Assembly (NCBI GenBank): GCA_035943635.1
Contig: DASZBX010000105.1
Location: 1 to 64,000 of the forward strand
Length of the DNA stretch: 64,000 nucleotides
Direction of reading: 5' to 3'
Origin: DASZBX01 sp035943635
GTDB lineage: Bacteria; Actinomycetota; Actinomycetes; Streptomycetales; Catenulisporaceae
The position numbers were made by a program, and so were the translations under genes. A model generated the notes under the pieces. It was not told the DNA's origin, did not search any database, and saw only the letters and a list, made by a program, of their open reading frames with translations. Positions 54,330 to 62,857 of this stretch are shown piece after piece (within the stretch, counting starts at the first letter, position 1; every line of letters begins with the position of its first letter).

Positions 54330-54520
54330 TCGGGTGGTTCTCCCGTCGTGGCCCCCGGGCACTCGGACGGTCCACCCGGTCGGGTGTTTCCGTCGGCGCC
54401 GCACAGGAGCACTGCGTACATGAGGTGAAAGTCGGTGGCCGGGCCGGACGACTCGCGGTGACCGGGCCGATGCGTCACCTACCCCGAACTCGTGGGGTTT
54501 GCACGCGCAACCAGCCCGAA

Positions 54521-55420
54521 CTACACCGGAGCGTTCCGATCCGGGGTCAACGGATCACACACCATCGGCCTCGCCCCGTCGCCGGCCGGCTCCGGGGAGC
54601 CGAGCGGGCCCTGAACCAGCCGGGTCACTCGCGCGGATCCGAGTCCGGCGCGCGTGGCGCCCGACTGCTCGGAACCCGCGGGCGGTGGCAGCTCTAGGCC
54701 GGCCACGTTCGCCAGTCCGGTCAGGACGTCGTCGGGGCGGACGGCCGGGGTGGAATGCCGGACGACCACTTGCAGTATCGCACAGGGAGACGAGTGGAGG
54801 TTTGAACCATTGTCCGGACAGTCCAGTTCGAGCACCGCGGACCGGGCGTCGAAGGTCCGCATCCCGTTCTTGGTCAGCCGTTCCACCTGCACCGATTCGG
54901 CGGCCAGGAAGATGTCCACAGCCGTTCGGGCGACTTCTGGGGAAACTCCGGGCAGTTCGACCCGCCAGACCGAGGCCTCCAGCCGGTCCATCAGCGAGCC
55001 GGACCCGGACGCCTCCACGACTTCGAGCACGTCCAGGTCCGGTGGCAGCGCGGCGTCCAGGTCCGCCCGCAGCCGCTCCGGGTCCACCCGCGCGGACACC
55101 GCGATCTCCACGTACTCCGCCTCGCTGGCGGTTCCGGTCGGCGCGGCCCCGGCCCAGGAGATCCGCGGGTGCGGGGAGAAGCCGGCCGAGAAGGCCATCG
55201 GCACCCCGGCCCGGCGCAGCGCCCGCTCGAACGCGCGCTGGATGTCGCGGTGGCTGGTGAACCGCAGCCTGCCCCGCTTGGCATAGCGGATCCGCAGCCG
55301 CTGGACGACTGGCGGCGGTGGCGGCCCGGTTGGCTCGCGGGAACCCAAGGTCTTGTCTCCGTCCTCACGCACTGCGGCGAACCCCGGCTCGGGGTCGCCC
55401 CCTCCAGCGTAGCCGTGCAC
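54521..55420 (-). CDS. TIGR03936-family radical-SAM-associated protein (DUF2344)
   Basis: A protein of 299 residues from GTG 55420. The family core begins RLRIRYAKRGRLRFTSHRDI, QRAFERALRRAGVPMAFSAG, FSPHPRISWAGAAPTGTASE. It normally sits between, or is fused to, a B12-binding radical-SAM protein (TIGR03960) and RNase E/G. rne is downstream here, but the radical-SAM partner is not adjacent: a lipoprotein gene lies upstream. A tRNA or rRNA modification role has been proposed; the activity is unknown. Confidence 0.9.
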   Translation of the reverse strand: MHGYAGGGDPEPGFAAVREDGDKTLGSREPTGPPPPPVVQRLRIRYAKRGRLRFTSHRDIQRAFERALRRAGVPMAFSAGFSPHPRISWAGAAPTGTASEAEYVEIAVSARVDPERLRADLDAALPPDLDVLEVVEASGSGSLMDRLEASVWRVELPGVSPEVARTAVDIFLAAESVQVERLTKNGMRTFDARSAVLELDCPDNGSNLHSSPCAILQVVVRHSTPAVRPDDVLTGLANVAGLELPPPAGSEQSGATRAGLGSARVTRLVQGPLGSPEPAGDGARPMVCDPLTPDRNAPV

Positions 55421-55429
55421 AGAGCTTGG

Positions 55430-56143
55430 TCAGGGCATCGCGGGCAGGCGGCCGAGCAGCTGGCCCGCGAGCGTGCTCAGGTCGACCGCGTCCGGCGAGG
55501 TGGCGAGGGTGGAGTTGTCCACGAACACGACCGCCGTGCCCTGCTGCACGGCCACGTCGGTCATCACCATCTGCGCGCCGCCGATGTTCACCCAGACGGA
55601 GAAGCTGAGCGCGCTCTGACCCAGCTTGGGCGCGGTGCCCAGGGTCAGCTTGGCCGCCTCCTGGCCGCCGGTCTCGTCGCTGGTGTTGAAGCTGCCGCAG
55701 TGCTTGAGCGCAGAGTCCAGCCCGGCCACGAACTGGGCCGCGCCGGAGCCGTGGAACTCGAACAGGGTCTCGTCGAACTCGCCGAGCGCGGAGGCCGGGG
55801 TGAACGCGTCGTCCGCGTACGAGGCCTCGCCGAAGCCCGGCTGGCCGACCGCGTTCAGGATGTCCGAGCAGCCGGCCTGGCCGAGCACCACGGTCGGCGC
55901 GGCGGCCGACAGGGCGCGCCCGCTGTCGGCCTTGCCGACCCCGTCCTCGGTGAACCCGGCCGGCAGCGCGGTGGCCGGCAGCAGCGCGGCGGCCAGCTCG
56001 GTACCGGTCGGCACGTCGTGCGCCGGCGCAGCCGAGGCCTTCGCCGCCGGCGCGGCCGACCCGCCGGTGCAGCCGGCCAGCGCCACGGCCAGGCCGAACG
56101 CGGCGGCCACCGACCCGACCAGCGTGATTGTCCTGGAAGCCAT
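55430..56143 (-). CDS. Secreted lipoprotein of unknown function
   Basis: A protein of 237 residues from ATG 56143 (MASRTITLVG), with GGTTTCGCC but no strong RBS upstream. The signal peptide ends in a lipobox (LAVALAGC). The mature part begins Gly/Ser/Ala-rich and contains two conserved-looking Cys (GQAGCSDIL and LKHCGSFN) that could form a disulphide. It also has a C-terminal beta-rich region (LSFSVWVNIGGAQMVMTDVA). The layout resembles mycobacterial LpqN/LppP-type or sensor-domain lipoproteins. It ends 10 bp before the TIGR03936 gene on the same strand. Confidence 0.7.
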   Translation of the reverse strand: MASRTITLVGSVAAAFGLAVALAGCTGGSAAPAAKASAAPAHDVPTGTELAAALLPATALPAGFTEDGVGKADSGRALSAAAPTVVLGQAGCSDILNAVGQPGFGEASYADDAFTPASALGEFDETLFEFHGSGAAQFVAGLDSALKHCGSFNTSDETGGQEAAKLTLGTAPKLGQSALSFSVWVNIGGAQMVMTDVAVQQGTAVVFVDNSTLATSPDAVDLSTLAGQLLGRLPAMP

Positions 56144-56172
56144 GCCGGAAACTGTAACGGCGAAACCTGAGA

Positions 56173-56320
56173 GCGCGGAATGGGGTGCCTCCCTGGGCGG
56201 TTGATGACACATCGCCTGGCAGCGCCATGGGCGACGTTACAGACGAAAAAGTATGCGCCGCCGCCCACGGCACCGCCATGCTCGGTCCTGAACCGCCCAG
56301 CGAGGCACCCCATTCCGCGC
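56173..56320. repeat. 148-bp near-palindrome (MITE-like or structured RNA)
   Basis: The outer arms 56173-56202 and 56291-56320 are 30-bp inverted repeats with one mismatch. Inside, ggcagcgccatgggcg pairs with cgcccacggcaccgcc with three differences, all G-T compatible. A central loop of about 20 nt contains cagacgaaaaag. The whole element can fold into a single long hairpin. It lies between the lipoprotein start and the end of the SDR gene. No second copy occurs in this window. Confidence 0.75.
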
Positions 56321-56325
56321 ACACT

Positions 56326-57324
56326 CTAAACGGCGCCGACCCGGGTGCGCAGCTCCTCGTAGCCGACCCCGGTGGCCTCGGCCGAGGCGGCCCAGAGCCG
56401 GGCGGCCAGCCGCAGGTCCCGGCCCAGCCGGCTCGGCCGGACCACCCCCGGAGCGCCGCGCAGCTCAGGCAGCCCGCGCGGCCCGATGAACTCGCCGCCG
56501 CCGAGCTCGGACCGGGTGGCGGCGTAGAGCGCGGGCAGCGCGCCGTCGGCCGCGGACTGGCCGACCGCGTCGAACCCGGCCTGGCCCAGCTGCCCGACCA
56601 GCGGCCGGCGGCCCAGGCTGGTCTTCTCCACCAGCTCGGTCCGCGCCACGCCCGGGTGCACCGGGAACGAGCGGATCAGGGACTGGCCCTGCTCGTCCGG
56701 GGAGAGCATCGCCGCGTACGCCTTCCAGCGCCGGTCCAGCTCCAGCGTGAACAGCAGGTTGGCCAGCTTCGAGCGGCAGTAGCCGAGCCAGCGGGAATCG
56801 TGCGGCAGCTCGGTGAACGCGGCCGCCTCGGACAGCCCCGCGGAGGTGGCCAGCCGGTGCGCGACCGAGGTCTGGGTGACCACCCGCGCGTCCCCGGCGG
56901 CGAGCAGCAGCGGCAGCAGCCGGCCGGTCAGCGCGAAGTGCCCGAGGTGGTTGGTGCCCAGCTGGATCTCGAAGCCCTCGGCCGTGCGCCCCGGGCGCAC
57001 CGCCATCACCCCGGCGTTGTTGACCAGCAGGTCCAGCCGCCCGGTCAGGTCGGCGACCTCCGCGGCCGCGTCCTGCACCGACTCCAGGCTGGCCAGGTCC
57101 AGCAGCACGATCTCCACCGCGGCCCGCGGCGAGCGGTTCAGGATCAGCTCCCTGGCCTGCTGCGCCCGGCCCCGGTCCCGGCAGCCGAGCAGCGTGCGCA
57201 CTCCCTCGGCGGCCAGCCGTTGCGCGATCGCCAGCCCGACGCCGCTGGACGCCCCGGTGACCAGGGCCACCCGTCCGCGCAGCCGGGACAGATCGACGGC
57301 CCGCCACCCATTGCCCAGCGTCAT
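56326..57324 (-). CDS. Short-chain dehydrogenase/reductase
   Basis: A protein of 332 residues from ATG 57324; an in-frame GTG at 57363 adds 13. The NAD(P) motif is VALVTGASSGVGLAIAQRLA, NNAG is in LLVNNAGVMA, catalytic Ser in VVTQTSVAHRL, and YxxxK in WLGYCRSKLANLLF. The lid and C-terminus resemble retinol-dehydrogenase/WW-oxidoreductase-like SDRs common in actinobacteria. The substrate is unknown. It stands 103 bp from the glutathione peroxidase gene and may be monocistronic. Confidence 0.9.
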   Translation of the reverse strand: MTLGNGWRAVDLSRLRGRVALVTGASSGVGLAIAQRLAAEGVRTLLGCRDRGRAQQARELILNRSPRAAVEIVLLDLASLESVQDAAAEVADLTGRLDLLVNNAGVMAVRPGRTAEGFEIQLGTNHLGHFALTGRLLPLLLAAGDARVVTQTSVAHRLATSAGLSEAAAFTELPHDSRWLGYCRSKLANLLFTLELDRRWKAYAAMLSPDEQGQSLIRSFPVHPGVARTELVEKTSLGRRPLVGQLGQAGFDAVGQSAADGALPALYAATRSELGGGEFIGPRGLPELRGAPGVVRPSRLGRDLRLAARLWAASAEATGVGYEELRTRVGAV

Positions 57325-57427
57325 GGGCACAGTCTTGCGGACCGGTGGCGAGCCGTCTAGCACAACATCTGCCCTCTATCGGCCCACCTGCCGCAGGATC
57401 TTGCGGCGGACGGGCCGGCCGAGCCGA

Positions 57428-57913
57428 CTAGCCGAGCAGGGCCTCGATCGCCTCGAGGACCTCCGGGGCGTCCGGCTCGGTGCGCGGACGGAACCGGGCC
57501 ACGACCTCGCCCTCGCCGTTCAGCAGGAACTTCTCGAAGTTCCACTGCACGTCCCCGGCCGCGCCGGCCGCGTCCGGAACCGCGGTCAGCTCCTGGTAGA
57601 CCGCGTGCCGGTCCTCGCCGTTGACCTCGATCTTCTCGAACAGCGGGAAGGTCACGCCGTAACCGGCCGAGCAGAAGGTGGCGATCTCCTCGGCCGTGCC
57701 CGGCTCCTGGCCGCCGAACTGGTTGCACGGGAAACCGACCACGGAGAAACCGCGCCCGGCGTAGTCCTTCTGCAGCTGCTCCAGCGCACTGTACTGCGGG
57801 GTCAGGCCGCACTTGGACGCCACGTTCACGACCAGGACGGCCTTGTCCGTGAACTGGCCGATGGTGGCCGGCTTGCCGTCCAGCGTGTGCAGCTCGATGT
57901 TCTTAACGCTCAT
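57428..57913 (-). CDS. Glutathione-peroxidase-family thiol peroxidase
   Basis: A protein of 161 residues. The peroxidatic Cys 35 is in NVASKCGLTPQY, with Gln 69 in CNQFGGQEPG and Trp 124/Asn 125 in WNFEKFL completing the tetrad. It has Cys, not selenocysteine. Actinobacteria lack glutathione, so thioredoxin or mycothiol is the likelier reductant (inference). The start overlaps the stop of the upstream M48 gene as ATGA, so they are coupled. Confidence 0.94.
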   Translation of the reverse strand: MSVKNIELHTLDGKPATIGQFTDKAVLVVNVASKCGLTPQYSALEQLQKDYAGRGFSVVGFPCNQFGGQEPGTAEEIATFCSAGYGVTFPLFEKIEVNGEDRHAVYQELTAVPDAAGAAGDVQWNFEKFLLNGEGEVVARFRPRTEPDAPEVLEAIEALLG

Positions 57914-58980
57914 GCGGATTCGTCATCCTGTTCGTTCCGGTCGGTGTCGTCGGGGCCTTGTGGCCCCCACTTGCGGTACATCTTCTGCCCGAGCCGGTCG
58001 CCCACACCCGAGGCGTCCTCGGCGAAGGACCGCAGTTTCGTGAACAACGGATCGGTGCTGTTCTTTACCGAGTTCACGTAAGATTCACCCGCGTTCTTGG
58101 CCTCCGCGCGGAACGAGGCGTTCTGGTCCTCGTCCCGGCGCGGGTAGTCCCCGTTCAGGATCCGCCGGTAGTCCCCGGAGTCCACCCAGCGGGTCAGCTC
58201 CAGCGCACGCGGCGCGGTCAGCGGGTGCGAACGGTCCTTGACCTGCAGGATCTTCAGGAAGCTCTCCTTGACCGTGCCGCCGGACTCGTACTCCCGGGCC
58301 TGGTCGAGGAACGCCATCGGGTTCATCTCCTCCAGGTGCGCGCCGCCGGCCAGCTTCATCAGCGCGCGGATGCCGGCCTCCATGTCCTGCCCGACCAGCA
58401 GCCCGGCCCGGTCGCAGGACAGCTCGGACTTGCGGAACCACTCCCGCAGCAGGGTGATCAGCGCGTTGATCGCGAAGGCGCCGCCGGGCACCCAGCCGAG
58501 GTTGTTGGCCATGTTGGTCAGCCAGAACAGCATGGTCCGGTACACCCCGTGCCCGGAGAACGCGTGCCCGACCTCGTGGCCGATGATGAACCGCAGCTCC
58601 TCGTGGTCCATCACCTCCAGCAGACCGGTGGTGATCAGGATGGTCGGCCGGTCCAGGCCCCAGCAGGAGGCGTTCATCTGCGGGTCCTGCTGGACGAAGA
58701 AGGCCGGGCGCTCGGGCACGTCCAGGGCCAGGCACGCGTCGGTCAGCAGCTCGTCCAGCCGGCGGAACTGCTGGTCGCTGACCTTGACCGCCTCGGCCAG
58801 CAGGATCAGCCGGCCCGAGGGCTCCTTCAGTATGCTGTTGAGCTTCTTGAACACCTCGCCGAAGCCCTCGGCCTTGCGCAGCGCGACCAGGGCCGTGCGG
58901 TCCGCCGGGTGCTCGTACGCCCGGGAGCTGATACCAGGGAAGGTCTTTCGGGCCCGATCCGGCGTGTTGTCATCTGGCAT
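57910..58980 (-). CDS. M48-family metallopeptidase
   Basis: A protein of 356 residues. The zinc site is FIIGHEVGHAFSGH (His 135, Glu 136, His 139), with the third ligand in SELSCDRAG (Glu 186). A hydrophobic stretch (LFWLTNMANNLGWV to AINALITLL) may associate with the membrane. A long acidic C-terminus (GPQGPDDTDRNEQDDESA) follows. There is no signal peptide, so the protease domain appears cytosolic. Overlap with the thiol peroxidase suggests a shared role in protein quality or oxidative stress. Confidence 0.92.
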   Translation of the reverse strand: MPDDNTPDRARKTFPGISSRAYEHPADRTALVALRKAEGFGEVFKKLNSILKEPSGRLILLAEAVKVSDQQFRRLDELLTDACLALDVPERPAFFVQQDPQMNASCWGLDRPTILITTGLLEVMDHEELRFIIGHEVGHAFSGHGVYRTMLFWLTNMANNLGWVPGGAFAINALITLLREWFRKSELSCDRAGLLVGQDMEAGIRALMKLAGGAHLEEMNPMAFLDQAREYESGGTVKESFLKILQVKDRSHPLTAPRALELTRWVDSGDYRRILNGDYPRRDEDQNASFRAEAKNAGESYVNSVKNSTDPLFTKLRSFAEDASGVGDRLGQKMYRKWGPQGPDDTDRNEQDDESA

Positions 58981-59077
58981 AGTGCTCGCCCCCTGGCGGC
59001 ATCGAGAAAATAAGGCTTCGCAGCAACACTACCCACCCGCCGTCCACTGCGGAGCTGATGGTGCGTACCCTCGACTC

Positions 59078-59269
59078 ATGGCTCACTTGACCACGGCGGC
59101 CGCCGCGCTCGCCCACTCGCGCGTCCTGGCCGACGTCACGGCCCCGGACACCACCCCGCCCGGCATCTTCCTGCGCATCTTCATCTTCGGCGGGCTGGCC
59201 GTGGTGATCGGGATCGCCTGGTTCGTGCTGCGCGGATACCGCAATCCGGGGGACAACGACCGCAAGTAG
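59078..59269 (+). CDS. Small single-pass membrane protein (63 aa)
   Basis: From ATG 59078. An Ala-rich N-terminus and a short Pro-rich segment (VTAPDTTPPGIFLRIF) precede one membrane helix (IFIFGGLAVVIGIAWFVLRG) and a charged tail (NPGDNDRK). It is divergent from the M48 gene. Another tiny membrane protein follows 94 bp later, with a similar charged C-terminus (NRDK against NDRK). Function unknown. Confidence 0.75.
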   Translation: MAHLTTAAAALAHSRVLADVTAPDTTPPGIFLRIFIFGGLAVVIGIAWFVLRGYRNPGDNDRK

Positions 59270-59363
59270 GCACCTCGCCGCGCGCCCGCGCGCGCCCGGC
59301 CGGTAGCATCAGGCCGTCGGAGCCGTATCGGGCTTCCACCGGCCCTAGGGAAGGTACGCAGTA

Positions 59364-59510
59364 GTGAGCATCCAGACAGTCGCGACTCTCGCCGAAGGCA
59401 CGGCCCCGAACCGTTACGCGGGCATCAACCCGACGCTCAACGCCGTGTGCGTGATGGCCGTCTTCGTCGTCCTGCTGTTCCTGGTCACCCGCCTGAACCG
59501 GGACAAATAG
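59364..59510 (+). CDS. Small single-pass membrane protein (48 aa)
   Basis: From GTG 59364, preceded by AGGGAAGG. It reads MSIQTVATLAEGTAPNRYAG, then one helix (NAVCVMAVFVVLLFLVTRL) and ends NRDK before TAG 59508. Good RBS, codon bias and helix make it a real gene although it is under 60 residues. It lies 61 bp before nadD on the same strand. Tiny membrane proteins at this position occur in other actinomycetes; function unknown. Confidence 0.75.
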   Translation: MSIQTVATLAEGTAPNRYAGINPTLNAVCVMAVFVVLLFLVTRLNRDK

Positions 59511-59571
59511 CACCATCCTGTCATACGGCCGCGGACCCGGCGGGCCGCAGGGCAAGGTAGGGTCTGGGCGC

Positions 59572-60318
59572 ATGAACGTGGCACACCCGGACTCCACCCC
59601 GGCCGGCCCGGCCCGGCCCGCCGCGCCCCGGCGCACCCGGCTCGGGATCATGGGCGGCACCTTCGACCCGATCCACCACGGCCACCTGGTCGCGGCCAGC
59701 GAGGTCGCCTCCCTGTTCAACCTGGACGAGGTGGTCTTCGTGCCCACCGGCGAGCCCTGGCAGAAGGGCCGGCACCCGGTCTCCGAGCCGGAGGACCGGT
59801 ACCTGATGACGGTGATCGCCACCGCCTCCAACCCGAGCTTCTCGGTCAGCCGGGTGGACATCGACCGCGGCGGCCCGACCTACACCGTGGACACCCTGCG
59901 CGACCTGCGCCTGCTGCGCGGCGAGCAGACCGACTTCTTCTTCATCACCGGCGCCGACGCGCTGGACCAGATCTTCTCCTGGCGGGACGCGGACGAGATG
60001 TTCGAGATGGCCCACTTCGTCGGCTGCACCCGGCCCGGCCACGACCTCGCCGACCCCGGCCTGCCGCACGGCAAGGCCTCCCTGGTGGAGATCCCCGCGC
60101 TGGCCATCTCCTCCACCGCCTGCCGCGAGCGGGTCCGCCGGGGCGAGCCGGTGTGGTACCTGGTGCCCGACGGGATCGTGCAGTACATCAACAAGCGCGG
60201 GCTGTACAAAGACCCGGACGCGGTCGGGGTCCATCTCGGGGAACCGCACCCATGGGAACCCGGCGTCACTTCACCGAGTGAGACCGATGCAGGGGGCAAC
60301 GCGAAGGAGGGAACATGA
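59572..60318 (+). CDS. nadD: Nicotinate-nucleotide adenylyltransferase
   Basis: A protein of 248 residues. After about 22 Pro/Ala residues the nucleotidyltransferase core starts LGIMGGTFDPIHHGHLVAAS. Further motifs are VFVPTGEPWQKG, FFITGADALDQIFSW and ISSTACRERVRRGEPVWYLV (SSTxxR). It makes deamido-NAD from NaMN. A later start would remove the non-conserved N-terminus. The stop overlaps the next start (ATGA). Confidence 0.96.
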   Translation: MNVAHPDSTPAGPARPAAPRRTRLGIMGGTFDPIHHGHLVAASEVASLFNLDEVVFVPTGEPWQKGRHPVSEPEDRYLMTVIATASNPSFSVSRVDIDRGGPTYTVDTLRDLRLLRGEQTDFFFITGADALDQIFSWRDADEMFEMAHFVGCTRPGHDLADPGLPHGKASLVEIPALAISSTACRERVRRGEPVWYLVPDGIVQYINKRGLYKDPDAVGVHLGEPHPWEPGVTSPSETDAGGNAKEGT

Positions 60319-62732
60319 CCGGCACCGGCCGCCGTCGCAAGCCCAGTTCCGAGGACGAGGAGCCGCGCTCCGCCGAGGAGTCCGGCGGGCTGGGCACGGA
60401 GGGTGCGGCGGGTTCGTCCGGCACCACCTGGTCGACCTACGCGCCCCCGCCGGAACCGGACTACACCTACGACTGGCGGCGGGACGGCTCCGCGTCGGGT
60501 ACGCCCTATCCCGATCTGCCTCCGCCTCCGCAGTCGCCGGCGCCACTGCCGCCGCTGCCGTCGCCGGGCGGGGGCCCGGGGTACGGATCTCAGGCTCCCG
60601 GTCGGGGTTCGCGCTCGGGGTACGACTCGGGATATGACTCGGGTCCAGGCGGTTCGGGCAGCTCAGGCAGCTACGGCATTTCCGGGACCCCGGCCGGTGG
60701 CCTCGATCCTTCGCAGGGGTATCCGTCCCAGCCGCCGTCCGGTTACGGTTCCGTCCCGCCGGCCTCCTCCCCGTCGTATCCCTCGGTTCCGCCCGCGTCG
60801 CCGTACGCCTCGCCGTTGCCCTCGTACCTCCAGCCGCCGCCTCCGGAGCAGCCGGACTACCCGCAGGCCCCGCCCTCGCGCCCCGCCCAGTCCTCGGCCT
60901 ACGTCCCGCCGCCCGCCGCGCAGGGGTTCTACGCCCCGAAGACCTTCGAGCAGCCGCCGCCCTACCTGCCCGACGAGCCGTCGACCGGCGAGTACCAGCC
61001 GTCCGGATACCAACCCAGCCGTTACACGCCGCCATCGACTGACGCACCGGCCTCGCGGCGTCCGCCCGCGCCGAACCCGTCGGCCCAGTCCGGGGCGGAC
61101 GGGTTCGACGTGGACGGCCTGTTCGACGCCGACGCCCTGTTCGACCCCGATCCGGCCGAGCGCCCGGACCCGATAGCCCAGTCGTCCGCGTCACTGTCGG
61201 CCACGTCGGCGTCCGCGTCGGATTTCGCCTCAGCCGCCGGCTCCGCGGCCTCCGGGTCCAAGACCGAAGCCGACCCGGCCGCGGAGCGCAAACCCACCAA
61301 GATCAGCTCCTCGAAGGCCGACTTCGCCTTCGTCGAGGAGGAGACCGACCAGAAGGACATCGCCGGCTGGCTCACCTTCGTCGAGTCCCGGGCCGAGTCC
61401 CGGGCCGAGCGGGCCCGGCGGATGCGCAACCGGCTGATCGCCGGCGGCGCCGCGCTGGCCCTGGCGGCCGGCGGCACCCTGGCCTACCTGTGGGCCAGCG
61501 GCAGCCCGCTGCTCGGCGCGGCCCCGGCGGCGTCCCGGGACGTGATCCTGCTGCAGATCGCGGACAACACCAGCGGCGACGCCGTGGCCGACGCCATCCT
61601 GGCCGCCGACCGGCCGGCCGCCGGGGCGAGCGGCGCGACGGCCGGCCACGGCGCGGCGGTGCTGATCCCCTCGCAGATGAGCGTCACCGGCATCGGCAGC
61701 GGCACCCAGGCCTTCGGCGGCGACATGACCGCCGACCCGGCTGTCCCGCCGGCCGGCGTGACCGCGGTCTCCGACTCGCTCGGCGTGCAGGTCAACGCGG
61801 TCTGGAGCATGGACGAGACCACGTTCGCGGCCCTGGTCGACCTGTTCGGCGGGGTCACGGTGACCTCGAACGCGTCCGTGCCCGCGGTGACCGGGTCCGC
61901 GAAGCCCGCGCCGAAGCCGACGTCGACCGGCTCGGCCAAGTCGTCGTCCGGCTCCGCCACGCCTTCGGCCTCGGCCTCCGCCTCGGCTCCGGCCGGCTCG
62001 GGTTCGGGCTCCGCCGCGGTTCCCCAGGTGACCTCCGCGGCGATCCCGCAGGGCAGCGTGAAGCTGAACGGGGCCCAGGCGATCACGTACTCGCTGTACC
62101 AGGCCCCCGGCGAGCCGATCGGCGCCCAGGTCGACCGGTTCGGCCAGGTGCTCGGCGCGCTGATGACCGAACTGCCGACCACCGGCGACCTGGTCAACTC
62201 GTACCTCAACCAGCTCGGCGTGGTCCCCGACCCCTCGCTGCCGCAGGACAAGCTGGCCTCGATCCTGGCCGAGATGGCCGCGGAACAGCAGGCCGACCAG
62301 TTCACCGTCAAGGCCCTGCCGCTGCAGGACAACGCCACCGACCAGCTCGACTTCAACGCGGCCGGCCCGATCATCAGCTCGCTGCTCGGCGGCACGGTCC
62401 AGTCCGGCCTGACCTCCGGCGGCACCGCGCGGGTCCTGGTCGAGGACGGCACCGGGACCACGTCCGACCAGGACACCCTGATCCAGAGCGCCGCCCAGGC
62501 GAAACTGGTCAGCGCCGGGTACTCGTACGTGGGCATCACCTCGGTGCGCAAGCAGTCCAAGAGCGTGATCCAGATCCCGACCGGCTCGGACCAGTCCGCC
62601 GCGAACGAGGTCGCGCAGACCCTGGGCCTGCCGGCCAGCGACGTGCAGGTGGTCTCCGGCATGTCGGAGATCTCCGACATCACCGTGGTGCTCGGCACCG
62701 ACTGGATCCAGACCGGCGAGAGCGGCACCTGA
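60315..62732 (+). CDS. LCP/LytR_C-like membrane protein with degenerate LCP domain
   Basis: A protein of 805 residues coupled to nadD, with GAAGGAGGG upstream. About 360 residues of Pro/Ser/Tyr/Gly-rich cytosolic sequence come first. One helix follows (LIAGGAALALAAGGTLAYLW, about 375-393), then an extracellular region with LCP-like elements (RDVILLQIADNTSGD, AVLIPSQMSVTG, LVDLFGGVTVTS). A Ser/Ala linker and a C-terminal LytR_C domain (ARVLVEDGTGTTSDQDTL, SDITVVLGTDW) end it. Active LCP ligases have IPRDS-type Arg/Asp; here the site reads IPSQM, so ligase activity is doubtful. It occupies the usual LytR place between nadD and rsfS. Confidence 0.8.
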   Translation: MTGTGRRRKPSSEDEEPRSAEESGGLGTEGAAGSSGTTWSTYAPPPEPDYTYDWRRDGSASGTPYPDLPPPPQSPAPLPPLPSPGGGPGYGSQAPGRGSRSGYDSGYDSGPGGSGSSGSYGISGTPAGGLDPSQGYPSQPPSGYGSVPPASSPSYPSVPPASPYASPLPSYLQPPPPEQPDYPQAPPSRPAQSSAYVPPPAAQGFYAPKTFEQPPPYLPDEPSTGEYQPSGYQPSRYTPPSTDAPASRRPPAPNPSAQSGADGFDVDGLFDADALFDPDPAERPDPIAQSSASLSATSASASDFASAAGSAASGSKTEADPAAERKPTKISSSKADFAFVEEETDQKDIAGWLTFVESRAESRAERARRMRNRLIAGGAALALAAGGTLAYLWASGSPLLGAAPAASRDVILLQIADNTSGDAVADAILAADRPAAGASGATAGHGAAVLIPSQMSVTGIGSGTQAFGGDMTADPAVPPAGVTAVSDSLGVQVNAVWSMDETTFAALVDLFGGVTVTSNASVPAVTGSAKPAPKPTSTGSAKSSSGSATPSASASASAPAGSGSGSAAVPQVTSAAIPQGSVKLNGAQAITYSLYQAPGEPIGAQVDRFGQVLGALMTELPTTGDLVNSYLNQLGVVPDPSLPQDKLASILAEMAAEQQADQFTVKALPLQDNATDQLDFNAAGPIISSLLGGTVQSGLTSGGTARVLVEDGTGTTSDQDTLIQSAAQAKLVSAGYSYVGITSVRKQSKSVIQIPTGSDQSAANEVAQTLGLPASDVQVVSGMSEISDITVVLGTDWIQTGESGT

Positions 62733-62857
62733 CCGCCGGCCCGCTCGACCGGGGCCCGGGCCCCGGTCGGGAAAGCGGGTAACACCGGCCGAGGGCCCGT
62801 GAGATCCTTGTAGTCCATACCTAACCTACTGCCGAACGGCAAAGGAGCCGCGATACC

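Noticed and set aside
53593..54428. Forward and reverse frames overlapping the rne N-terminal half
   Set aside because: They mirror the low-complexity RNase E/G tail; codon bias and family identity support only the minus-strand rne frame.
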